A DNA stretch of 53,394 nt from Prochlorococcus sp. AG-463-F15 (GTDB lineage Bacteria > Cyanobacteriota > Cyanobacteriia > PCC-6307 > Cyanobiaceae): assembly GCA_003211755.1 (NCBI GenBank), contig QCRS01000003.1:1-53394 (forward strand). Direction: 5' to 3'. The notes beneath the pieces are model-generated. The model saw nothing but the letters and a program-made list of their open reading frames with translations, ran no database searches and was not told where the DNA came from. Position 1 is the first letter of the stretch. Every line of letters begins with the position of its first letter. Shown here in pieces: positions 45,533 to 53,394 of the stretch. Both the position numbers and the translations under genes were made by a program.

Positions 45533-45548
45533 AAGTTTTTTTTAGACT
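45520..45548 (+). promoter_or_regulatory. Candidate sigma70-type promoter for the priA-rpoD intergenic RNA
   Basis: TTGCGG (45520-45525), exactly 17 bp spacer, TAGACT (45543-45548). Confidence 0.5.
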
Positions 45549-45554
45549 TAAGTT

Positions 45555-45705
45555 GTTGGACAGCCCAAAGGCTGTTGTCGGGACAGTGCAGAGTTCCGTC
45601 CAGTGGGAAGACAAGAAGCATGAACCGCTTTGGGTACCCCCCATATCAAGGTATGCCGGTCTGAGAAAGCCCCTGACAGCCCTGCCACGATCCACATTTT
45701 TATCT
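45555..45705 (+). ncRNA. Candidate structured non-coding RNA between priA and rpoD (boundaries approximate)
   Basis: GC-rich block in an AT-rich genome, non-protein-like ORFs on both strands, long-range stem 45570-45582/45670-45681, hairpin GGGTACC/GGTATGCC at 45632-45657, upstream promoter, T-rich tail. Confidence 0.6.
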
Positions 45706-45849
45706 TTTTCAGTTTCCACATCTAAACCCATCACAATTCTTATCTAATCTGATTAATACGATCATCGAACTCTTCGGAGAATTGTTGATCATCTTCCATT
45801 ATCACGATTTAACCAAAGATCTTGTGTTGTGTTTCAGGTGTTATAGCCA

Positions 45850-45896
45850 AATCGGCATCGTTTTTTTACAAAATTGTGTATTTCGATTAGCCGATT
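45850..45896. repeat. Inverted repeat in the rpoD 5' region
   Basis: AATCGGC-ATCG ... CGAT-TA-GCCGATT: 7+4 bp stem with 2-nt bulge. Confidence 0.6.
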
Positions 45897-45922
45897 CACC
45901 TTGTTAGTTCGCGTGTCCTGAA

Positions 45923-47215
45923 ATGAGCCCAGCCGCTACCAAATCAACAGCTTCAAAATCTAAAGTTAATGGGGATTCCCAAAAACTTTCAGCTGTCGAA
46001 GGGAAAGTAAAAACCAATGCCACAAAAGTTAAGCCCAAAAAATCAAAAGTAGTTTCTAGTTCATCTTCAAAGAACTCAAATTCAAAAACCAAAAAGGTTA
46101 ATTTGCAAAGTCAATCATTAGATACAGCGGCAGACCAACTCCTCGCTGAAGCTTCATTAGACAAAGACAAGGTTCAAGAAAGCCTACCCACAACTTCTGC
46201 TCTCTCAATCAGTGAACAAGAAGCAAGAGCGAGAGCCTTAGCGAGCATCAAAATTGGTCCTAAAGGGGTTTATACCGAAGATTCAATCAGGGTTTATCTC
46301 CAAGAGATTGGTCGCATAAGACTACTAAGACCTGATGAAGAGATTGAGCTGGCAAGAAAAATTGCAGACCTCCTGCAATTAGAAGAACTCGCAGCCCAAT
46401 TTGAGAGTGAGAATGACCACTATCCATCAACAAAAGAGTGGGCAGCACTTGTAGAAATGCCACTAATAAAATTCCGTCGAAGGTTAATGCTTGGAAGAAG
46501 AGCAAAAGAAAAGATGGTTCAGTCAAACCTTCGCTTAGTTGTCTCTATCGCGAAGAAATATATGAATAGAGGTCTTTCCTTCCAAGATCTAATTCAGGAA
46601 GGGAGTCTGGGTCTGATAAGAGCTGCTGAGAAATTTGATCATGAAAAAGGCTACAAATTCTCTACTTATGCGACCTGGTGGATTCGCCAAGCAATTACAA
46701 GAGCAATTGCCGACCAAAGTCGAACTATTCGACTTCCAGTACATTTATATGAAACAATCTCACGAATCAAAAAGACCACAAAAGTTCTAAGTCAAGAGTT
46801 CGGAAGGAAACCAACAGAAGAAGAAATTGCCGAAAGTATGGAAATGACAATTGAGAAGCTTCGGTTTATAGCAAAAAGTGCTCAACTTCCTATCTCATTA
46901 GAAACTCCTATTGGCAAAGAGGAAGACTCACGCTTAGGAGATTTCATAGAAGCAGATATCGAAAATCCAGAACAAGATGTTGCAAAGAATCTACTTCGAG
47001 AGGATTTAGAAGGTGTCCTCGCCACCCTAAGTCCTAGGGAAAGAGATGTTCTTCGTCTCCGTTATGGACTTGATGATGGCCGGATGAAAACACTAGAGGA
47101 AATTGGACAAATTTTTGATGTCACCCGTGAACGAATTCGACAAATTGAAGCCAAAGCACTGAGGAAACTTCGCCATCCCAATCGTAATGGAGTGCTCAAA
47201 GAATACATAAAGTAA
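45923..47215 (+). CDS. rpoD: Principal RNA polymerase sigma factor (group 1, SigA/RpoD)
   Basis: [89 protein letters not shown]. Confidence 0.97.
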   Translation: MSPAATKSTASKSKVNGDSQKLSAVEGKVKTNATKVKPKKSKVVSSSSSKNSNSKTKKVNLQSQSLDTAADQLLAEASLDKDKVQESLPTTSALSISEQEARARALASIKIGPKGVYTEDSIRVYLQEIGRIRLLRPDEEIELARKIADLLQLEELAAQFESENDHYPSTKEWAALVEMPLIKFRRRLMLGRRAKEKMVQSNLRLVVSIAKKYMNRGLSFQDLIQEGSLGLIRAAEKFDHEKGYKFSTYATWWIRQAITRAIADQSRTIRLPVHLYETISRIKKTTKVLSQEFGRKPTEEEIAESMEMTIEKLRFIAKSAQLPISLETPIGKEEDSRLGDFIEADIENPEQDVAKNLLREDLEGVLATLSPRERDVLRLRYGLDDGRMKTLEEIGQIFDVTRERIRQIEAKALRKLRHPNRNGVLKEYIK

Positions 47216-47499
47216 CCAGGCAGAAATCGGCAAAACCCAATAAAAATATAATTATTACTCAAGTTGAGGGATCATCTAAGTATAATTTAAATTAAAGAAT
47301 TATTATTAATTAGCTAATATATAAAGTGTAGTCAGCCATATATGAGTAAGGACAAAAATTGAAATTAAAGATTTTGGGATTGCTATATCATTGGGAATCT
47401 TCAGACTAAACATCGATCTAATAACGGATTGTCAGACTTGATGATTTTTGAAGGTTGCTTGTTTAATCTAAATAGGTTCCAATAATCTTCACTTCATCA

Positions 47500-48453
47500 A
47501 TGCCTCTCGACCAACTGCGCATCGCCTCTCGCCGAAGCCAGCTGGCCATGGTCCAGACAACCTGGGTTAAGCAAGAACTAGAACGAAAACATCCAGATCT
47601 AACAATCTCCGTTGAAGCCATGGCTACGCAAGGAGACAAGATACTTGATGTAGCACTTGCCAAAATTGGAGACAAAGGTCTTTTCACTAAAGAACTAGAA
47701 GCTCAAATGCTTATTGGTCGAGCGGAGATAGCAGTTCATTCCCTCAAAGATCTTCCTACCAACCTCCCCGAAGGGCTAATACTTGGATGCGTTACTGAAC
47801 GCGAAGATCCTGCAGACGCATTAGTAGTAAATAAAAAAAATGCCGAACACCAATTAGAGACTCTTCCAACCGGCTCTGTAGTAGGGACAAGTTCTCTTAG
47901 AAGGCTCGCGCAATTACGTCATAAATATCCAGATCTGGTTTTTAAAGATGTTCGAGGAAATGTCATAACCCGTCTAGAAAAACTTGATTCAGGCCAATAT
48001 GACTGTTTAATTCTTGCAGCAGCAGGCCTAACCAGACTTGGTTTTGAGAATCGAATTCATCAACTTATTCCTAGTGAAATTTCTTTACATGCTGTTGGAC
48101 AAGGAGCATTAGGAATTGAATGTGTAGGAGATAGACCTGAAGTACTAGAGATAATTCAAAGCCTTGAACACAAACCTACAACCCTTCGATGTCTTGCTGA
48201 AAGGTCCTTGTTAAGGGAATTAGAAGGTGGTTGCCAGGTGCCAATAGGAGTAAATAGTAAAATCGAATCTCAAGAGTTAATCCTTACAGGGATGGTTGCA
48301 AGTTTGGATGGTCAAAGATTGATACGAGATGAAAAACGTGGCTCTATTGATAATCCTGAGCGAATTGGAATAGATCTTGCTAATGCACTTAAAGATCAAG
48401 GTGCTGAAGAAATCTTAAGAGAGATCTTTGAGACAGTTAGACCTGAATCTTAA
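47500..48453 (+). CDS. hemC: Porphobilinogen deaminase (hydroxymethylbilane synthase)
   Basis: [44 protein letters not shown]. Confidence 0.97.
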   Translation: MPLDQLRIASRRSQLAMVQTTWVKQELERKHPDLTISVEAMATQGDKILDVALAKIGDKGLFTKELEAQMLIGRAEIAVHSLKDLPTNLPEGLILGCVTEREDPADALVVNKKNAEHQLETLPTGSVVGTSSLRRLAQLRHKYPDLVFKDVRGNVITRLEKLDSGQYDCLILAAAGLTRLGFENRIHQLIPSEISLHAVGQGALGIECVGDRPEVLEIIQSLEHKPTTLRCLAERSLLRELEGGCQVPIGVNSKIESQELILTGMVASLDGQRLIRDEKRGSIDNPERIGIDLANALKDQGAEEILREIFETVRPES

Positions 48454-48577
48454 ATTAATAGACTATTAATTTAAAGTTGAATATCTATAAATTTAATCGA
48501 AATTTGCTCCTATCTATTCAGATTCTAAGAGCAATAGGTCAAAGGAATTGAGCCTAAAGTTAAAAGAATAAAGCCCT

Positions 48578-49174
48578 TTAATCTACTAATCTTGGAGCAA
48601 TCTCTGATAGATAACGAGCCTCACATCCTTTAATTATTTGAACAGCCTTTTCAGTACCAAAAAAGCCGTTAACTTTGCAAGTTCCAGGCTTCTTCAGGTC
48701 CTTATAGTGTTCCCAATAATATTTTGTTTCTTTTAGCCAATGCTCACCTAACTGTTCAAAACTAATTATGTGATCCATTCGTTTGTCATCTGCTAAAACA
48801 GCAATCACTTTGTCATCTACTTCCCCTCCATCATCAAAGGTCATAACACCTATTATTCTTGCCTCCACAATTGAGCCTGGAATCAAGGCCTCAGTTACGC
48901 CAACAATTTCTATATCTAAAGGGTCTCCATCTTCGTCCCAAGTCCTCGGTATACAACCATACGCGAATGGATAAGCCAGAGACGAGTAACCAACTCGATC
49001 CAGTTTTAGGTGACCTGTCTCAGTAATTAGCTCATATTTGTTAATGGTATTTGAATTGAGCTCAACAATAGTATTGAGTCGCAATTCACTTTCATCTGCG
49101 AATGCTGGCAAAACATGCAATAAGTTAGGCATGCTTCGACTTGGAGCCTGTTCAATGTTGGCCATACTGTGCAC
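48578..49174 (-). CDS. Inorganic pyrophosphatase-like protein, paralogue 2
   Basis: NKYELITETGHLKLDRV, YPFAYGCIPRTWDEDGDPLDIEIVG, FDDGGEVDDKVIAV, YKDLKKPG. Confidence 0.9.
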   Translation of the reverse strand: MHSMANIEQAPSRSMPNLLHVLPAFADESELRLNTIVELNSNTINKYELITETGHLKLDRVGYSSLAYPFAYGCIPRTWDEDGDPLDIEIVGVTEALIPGSIVEARIIGVMTFDDGGEVDDKVIAVLADDKRMDHIISFEQLGEHWLKETKYYWEHYKDLKKPGTCKVNGFFGTEKAVQIIKGCEARYLSEIAPRLVD

Positions 49175-49193
49175 AAAATCCCAGCTGACTATC

Positions 49194-50771
49194 TTACGAG
49201 GTGCTATTAAGTCTTTCTAATTTTTTCTTCAAATAGTTGAGGAAAGCGGAACTTGAAAGAGGAGAACCTGTTACCCGCTTAACTAAATCTTCTGCATTCA
49301 TTTTTCGTCCGTGAACATGAACTTCCTTCCTCAACCAAGCAAGGAGCTTCTCATCAGTAGCGTCACGAATACAGGCTTCTATTGGTTCTTCATCTTCCAA
49401 AGCCATCTCTTTTAAAGACCTGTTCATTGCTTCGGCTAATTGCGCACTAATTAAATGCCCCAGCAAATAAGACGGGAAATAACCAAATTGCCCCTCGCTC
49501 CAGTGAACATCTTGCAAGCAGCCCTCACTATCATTCTTTGGGCTCACTCCAAGAAGAGATTTATATCTACTATTCCATTCTCCAGGCAAGGCTTCAACCT
49601 CTAAGCCTCCCTCTAATAAAGCTATTTCCAATTCGGTGCGAATAAGAATATGCAGACCATAACTAAGTTCATCAGCCTCAACACGATTAGCACCAGGAAT
49701 TAAGGGGTTCATGGCATGCCAAAGATCTAGTCCACATTTCAATGGAGCGCCCTCCTTTGCAAAAAACGGCCAAAATCTTTCTGAGAAGGATTCACTCCGA
49801 GCAATTCTGTTCTCCCAAAATAAGGACTGGCTTTCATGTACTCCCATAGACGTTGCCTGGCCAAGAGGCCAAGCAAACCACTGATGGCTTTGAATAGGTA
49901 AACCCTGCTCGTACAAGGAATGTCCCCATTCATGAGCAGTTGCCAAAAAACATGACAGCGGCTGTCCAAGAACTACACGTGTTGTTAGGCGAAAGTCCTT
50001 TGGTCCAAGAGTTATTGAAAATGGATGTGGAGATGTTGCTACACAGGTGACATTGGTGTCTCTCCCCCATTCCTTAAGAAGTTGATTGCAAAGATTCTTC
50101 TGAGACCTCGCATCAAGGTCCCATAGCGGTCTAACAATCCTTTTCCAACTTCTAACATCCTCAATAAGTTCGGGAAGAGACTCTCGAAGGGGACTAAACA
50201 ACTCCTTCAAACGAACAATGCTTAAATCAGGCTCGAATGGTTGAGCAAGCGTTTCCCAACAACTCCTCGGTTCTGACAATTGTTTTGCTTGCTCCTGTCT
50301 AAGCACAATGAGCTGTCGCAATGCAGGCGCAAAACAGCCAAAGTCAGAACGTGCTCTAGCTTGTTGCCAAAGGTTGTAGCCTTTTGCCTTTGAAGTCGCA
50401 ATCTGACTTACCAAATCAGGGTCGAGACGCTTTTGCCGCCTTAGATCCTCTTCTAAGAGCTCTAGATTTCTACTTCGCTCTTCAACAATTCTTTCATCTA
50501 AATCTCCAGATTGACTAATCTGCTGAAACTCAACCTTGGCCTCAGCAATCAGTTCTTCAAAGTGATCACTACTCTGTCTTGAATGAAGATGCCTTGCTAA
50601 AAGGCTCAATTGCTCGGCTCTCCAAGAGGCCGATTCAGATGGCATAGTGGTGTTCTGATCCCAGTACAAAGTGCTCTGTATAGAGCCCAAAAGCTGTGTC
50701 TCATGCAAATACTCGCCCAACCGATGCCAAGCAAGCCCAGGCAAGACTGAATTTCTCACTGAAATAACCAT
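49194..50771 (-). CDS. M32 family metallocarboxypeptidase (Taq type)
   Basis: TAHEWGHSLYEQGLP (HExxH), GVHESQSLFWEN, GYFPSYLLG. Confidence 0.94.
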   Translation of the reverse strand: MVISVRNSVLPGLAWHRLGEYLHETQLLGSIQSTLYWDQNTTMPSESASWRAEQLSLLARHLHSRQSSDHFEELIAEAKVEFQQISQSGDLDERIVEERSRNLELLEEDLRRQKRLDPDLVSQIATSKAKGYNLWQQARARSDFGCFAPALRQLIVLRQEQAKQLSEPRSCWETLAQPFEPDLSIVRLKELFSPLRESLPELIEDVRSWKRIVRPLWDLDARSQKNLCNQLLKEWGRDTNVTCVATSPHPFSITLGPKDFRLTTRVVLGQPLSCFLATAHEWGHSLYEQGLPIQSHQWFAWPLGQATSMGVHESQSLFWENRIARSESFSERFWPFFAKEGAPLKCGLDLWHAMNPLIPGANRVEADELSYGLHILIRTELEIALLEGGLEVEALPGEWNSRYKSLLGVSPKNDSEGCLQDVHWSEGQFGYFPSYLLGHLISAQLAEAMNRSLKEMALEDEEPIEACIRDATDEKLLAWLRKEVHVHGRKMNAEDLVKRVTGSPLSSSAFLNYLKKKLERLNSTS

Positions 50772-50880
50772 ATATAGAAGCTAGCTGTAAGTCCTCAGCC
50801 TTTTGAAGAGATATCTACCTTTGGAAATCAAATAGAAAAGTTGTAATGGCTCTCAAATCCATAGCGCTCTACAAAAAAGT

Positions 50881-51340
50881 CTTTTTCCATTACCAATTGC
50901 AAATCACAACAAACAAATGAGCTCCAACAGAGTCAAAGTGATTAAAAGCACTATCTATACCAAATCTAATATCTTGCAAGTTTCACGAAAAGCGCAAAAT
51001 CTCCAAACATCTCACCATAAAGATGCAAGGTATGAATCCTATCCATCCCTTCACGATAAGAATTACCACCATCCTCTATTTAGATAATAAGTAGACATGT
51101 CGATACCCACAAAGTCAAAGCAAATCGATATCTATTGAAGTTTCAAAGTTCGAACTCCACTAAACAACTTTGGCTACATATTCAAATAGATAATCTATAA
51201 ACTATTTCTTCCTAAAATAGCTTATAAAGCAGAAGAATGATCCCTTCGAACTACAAAGTTCCTCAAAATCAACGAGAGCCCTTCCAGAATCAATCAGTTG
51301 CTAATAAGCTTTTAAGAATATCTTCTAAAGTATATATATA
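50881..51340 (-). pseudogene. Possible decayed coding sequence (unidentified)
   Basis: Successive minus-strand frames read QLIDSGRALVDFEELCSSKGSFFCFISYFRKK*FIDYLFEYVAKVV*WSSNFETSIDIDLL / FDFVGIDMSTYYLN / EDGGNSYREGMDRIHTLHLYGEMFGDFALFVKLARY / DIRFGIDSAFNHFDSVGAHLFVVICNW*, broken by stops and frame changes. Confidence 0.35.
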
Positions 51341-51361
51341 AACTAATCATGTTTAAACTAT

Positions 51362-51829
51362 CTAAGTAGATTTAATCCATCTCACAAATTCTTTTTTAGG
51401 GTCTCTAATTTCATCAATGTGAGTATAAAAATAATTTTTCCATCCAACGGAAGGAAGGCCAGCAAATACCATCAAATTAAGGGGATAATCCTCAGAGTCA
51501 GTGCAGCGTCGAAAATCATCTCGGAAGAGAAAAATTGGTTTGTCCAATGCAATTGCAATACCTAACTCCACCATCACTCCTTCGTCAGGTGGAGTTCCAT
51601 TGACAATTGCGAAGATTGCATCAGCCTCCTTCACATCTTTTAAATCAGCTAGCGCGACCTTGTTAGCCCATCCTGGCCTAGAGAAGTCAACCTGAGAATT
51701 CCTAGAGAAAGGCTCCCAAACCTCTACGCCCATATTTTCAAGTAATTCAACAAAATCAGGTAGCAGCCTTTCTCTCCATTGGGATGAAAATCCATAAGGA
51801 GAGGCTAAATAAACAGTTTTAAGAATCAT
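51362..51829 (-). CDS. Nucleoside 2-deoxyribosyltransferase-family protein
   Basis: VYLASPYGFS, EADAIFAIVNGTPPDEGVMVELGIAIALDKPIFLFRDDFR. Confidence 0.88.
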   Translation of the reverse strand: MILKTVYLASPYGFSSQWRERLLPDFVELLENMGVEVWEPFSRNSQVDFSRPGWANKVALADLKDVKEADAIFAIVNGTPPDEGVMVELGIAIALDKPIFLFRDDFRRCTDSEDYPLNLMVFAGLPSVGWKNYFYTHIDEIRDPKKEFVRWIKST

Positions 51830-52218
51830 AGATTTCTAGAAGTAAGTTTGTAGTTACGCTCATCAACTTCTGCAAAGTTTCGATCCTCCCAAGGGAAAAT
51901 AATCCATTCAGTGGAACCAGTTACTTCCACAGAGAACCACCATTCAGGTTCAACCTTACTTAACCAAACAAATGCAGTAATGTTAGGAATTTCTCTAACT
52001 TGATTAAGTGTGGATCCTGTTTCATAAACATCATCAACAATTAATGAGCTAGGCAAGGGTTCACTCAAAAATGGAATTCGCAAAGAATGGCTTAACGCGA
52101 CAGCCAAGCAAAGCCCCCCTCGTGGAAAACCGTAGACACCACTTAACTTCTTATCATTACATTCTTCAGTAATGCTGTTGATACAATTATTGAAATCGGC
52201 CCAATTCAAAACCCTCAT
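51826..52218 (-). CDS. Phosphoribosyltransferase-family protein
   Basis: GFPRGGLCLAVALSH and PRPP loop SLIVDDVYETGSTLNQ. Confidence 0.82.
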   Translation of the reverse strand: MRVLNWADFNNCINSITEECNDKKLSGVYGFPRGGLCLAVALSHSLRIPFLSEPLPSSLIVDDVYETGSTLNQVREIPNITAFVWLSKVEPEWWFSVEVTGSTEWIIFPWEDRNFAEVDERNYKLTSRNL

Positions 52219-52420
52219 AACAGAACAGATTAATTCGACTGTTTCCTATAACCAGTTTGCTTGTTCTCTTCGTGAATGCAAAACGACTTCGAGTAATCAA
52301 CAGTACTTTTTTATAAAGTAATCAAAAAGGAAACATAGCGTATGAGTTTCGTAGCATTGACTTGCAGTTAAGAGCGAATTCATTCATAACTAAAAAGTAG
52401 TTGAAGTTTCTGGTCTGTAA

Positions 52421-52867
52421 ATGAAACAGATCCTTTCTGAGCTTTCAGTAGAAACCCCTGGCGAGGGCTTCACAGATATCACTTCTACAATCAATGAATG
52501 GATAGTCAGGAACAAAATATCTCAAGGCATATTGGTGATCTCAATTCAACATACAAGCTGCAGCCTAACGATTAATGAGAATGCCGATCCAAGAGTGTTA
52601 GAAGATCTTTCTTCCTACATGAGAGCACTAGTACCAGAAGAAGGCGTCCGGCCTATCGGTGGGGAAGGCCAATATTTTGCATATCAACACTCTGAGGAAG
52701 GTGCTGATGACATGCCAGCACACATCAAAACAGCACTCACTTGTAGTTCCTTAAGTCTAAGTATTGATAAAGGAAAACTTGTTTTAGGTACATGGCAAGC
52801 TGTTTATCTTTGGGAACATCGTTACTTAAGGCATTCCAGACAAATCTGTTTACATGCAATCGGATAA
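52421..52867 (+). CDS. YjbQ family (UPF0047) protein
   Basis: GILVISIQHTSCSLTINENADPRVLEDL, GEGQYFAYQHSEEGADDMPAHIKTALTCSSLSLSIDKGKLVLGTWQAVYLWEHR. Confidence 0.92.
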   Translation: MKQILSELSVETPGEGFTDITSTINEWIVRNKISQGILVISIQHTSCSLTINENADPRVLEDLSSYMRALVPEEGVRPIGGEGQYFAYQHSEEGADDMPAHIKTALTCSSLSLSIDKGKLVLGTWQAVYLWEHRYLRHSRQICLHAIG

Positions 52868-52925
52868 ATCCTAGAACTTAATAAAATATCTAAGGAAGCA
52901 ACTAACGCAACACTAATCACTACAA

Positions 52926-52956
52926 GAAATGCCTCCAACCTGAAAGAGGTGGTTTC
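52926..52956 (+). promoter_or_regulatory. Hairpin enclosing the Shine-Dalgarno of a small ORF
   Basis: GAAATGCCTC-CAACCTGAAA-GAGGTGGTTTC folds as about 10 bp with two G-U pairs and one bulge; GAGGTG is SD-like, ATG follows immediately. Confidence 0.55.
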
Positions 52957-53082
52957 ATGAAGCCACAGTCCCCCCGCCGTGATATCAGAAGAAGGATCCA
53001 AAAAAATATGGACTTACTTATTGATCGAATTCATGGTGTAACAAATGACGCTAATTCCATTAACTACACAAGGATGAAATGA
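52957..53082 (+). CDS. Small basic protein (41 aa) translationally linked to the downstream PCD gene
   Basis: [49 protein letters not shown] upstream; 4-nt ATGA overlap with ORF 53079. Confidence 0.65.
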   Translation: MKPQSPRRDIRRRIQKNMDLLIDRIHGVTNDANSINYTRMK

Positions 53083-53363
53083 AAGCAAAGCTTCTTGAAA
53101 CAGAAGAGCTCAGCTCTTTACATAAAGAGATTCCAACATGGGAGGTTCATCAGTCACGATTACGCAAAAGATGGCAATTCTCAAATTTTGTGGAGGCCTT
53201 TGGCTTTATGACGAGAGTAGCTTTAATAGCAGAAGCCATGAACCATCATCCTGAATGGAGTAACGTCTACTCAACAGTGACAATTGAATTAACCACCCAT
53301 GACGTAAACGGGTTGAGTCATAAAGACGTTCAACTTGCTAAAGCGATCAATTTGCTTGATTAA
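53079..53363 (+). CDS. phhB: Pterin-4a-carbinolamine dehydratase
   Basis: [41 protein letters not shown] canonical active-site region. Confidence 0.92.
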   Translation: MKAKLLETEELSSLHKEIPTWEVHQSRLRKRWQFSNFVEAFGFMTRVALIAEAMNHHPEWSNVYSTVTIELTTHDVNGLSHKDVQLAKAINLLD

Positions 53364-53394
53364 AGGCGGCTCAAGGAAAAACATCACTATCGCT

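Noticed and set aside
45513-45747. Opposing 73-aa and 75-aa ORFs in the priA-rpoD gap
   Set aside because: Composition not protein-like and overlapping the structured RNA candidate

Overview
The window is consistent with a marine picocyanobacterial chromosome. Prochlorococcus is the likely genus, inferred from the low GC content, dense gene packing and gene families such as the por/chlL pair, psaM, psb27, aar/ado and CAB-tailed ferrochelatase. Nearly all of it is dense single-copy core metabolism: chlorophyll, heme, cobalamin, fatty acid and alkane, nucleotide and amino-acid biosynthesis, PSI/PSII small proteins, priA, rpoD, ftsI, proS, purA, pyrH and frr. I saw no tRNA or rRNA gene, CRISPR array, IS element or prophage. 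One tyrosine recombinase stands alone among core genes. The most interesting material lies in the gaps between ORFs: (1) a GC-rich, structured, promoter-linked putative ncRNA between priA and rpoD with mutually exclusive pairings; (2) an unlisted 41-aa ORF joined by an ATGA overlap to the pterin dehydratase gene, with its Shine-Dalgarno inside a hairpin; (3) a 9-bp perfect inverted repeat just before a membrane protein/ppa/arsC operon; (4) a 590-bp gap that looks like decayed minus-strand coding sequence beside a nucleoside deoxyribosyltransferase/PRTase pair; (5) psaM, missing from the ORF track. Several proteins have unusual architectures: transaldolase with EF-hands, acetolactate synthase with a zinc ribbon, a tandem phosphoglycerate-mutase-like protein, and a dihydroorotase homologue with a degraded metal site. 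No alignment or database search was possible.
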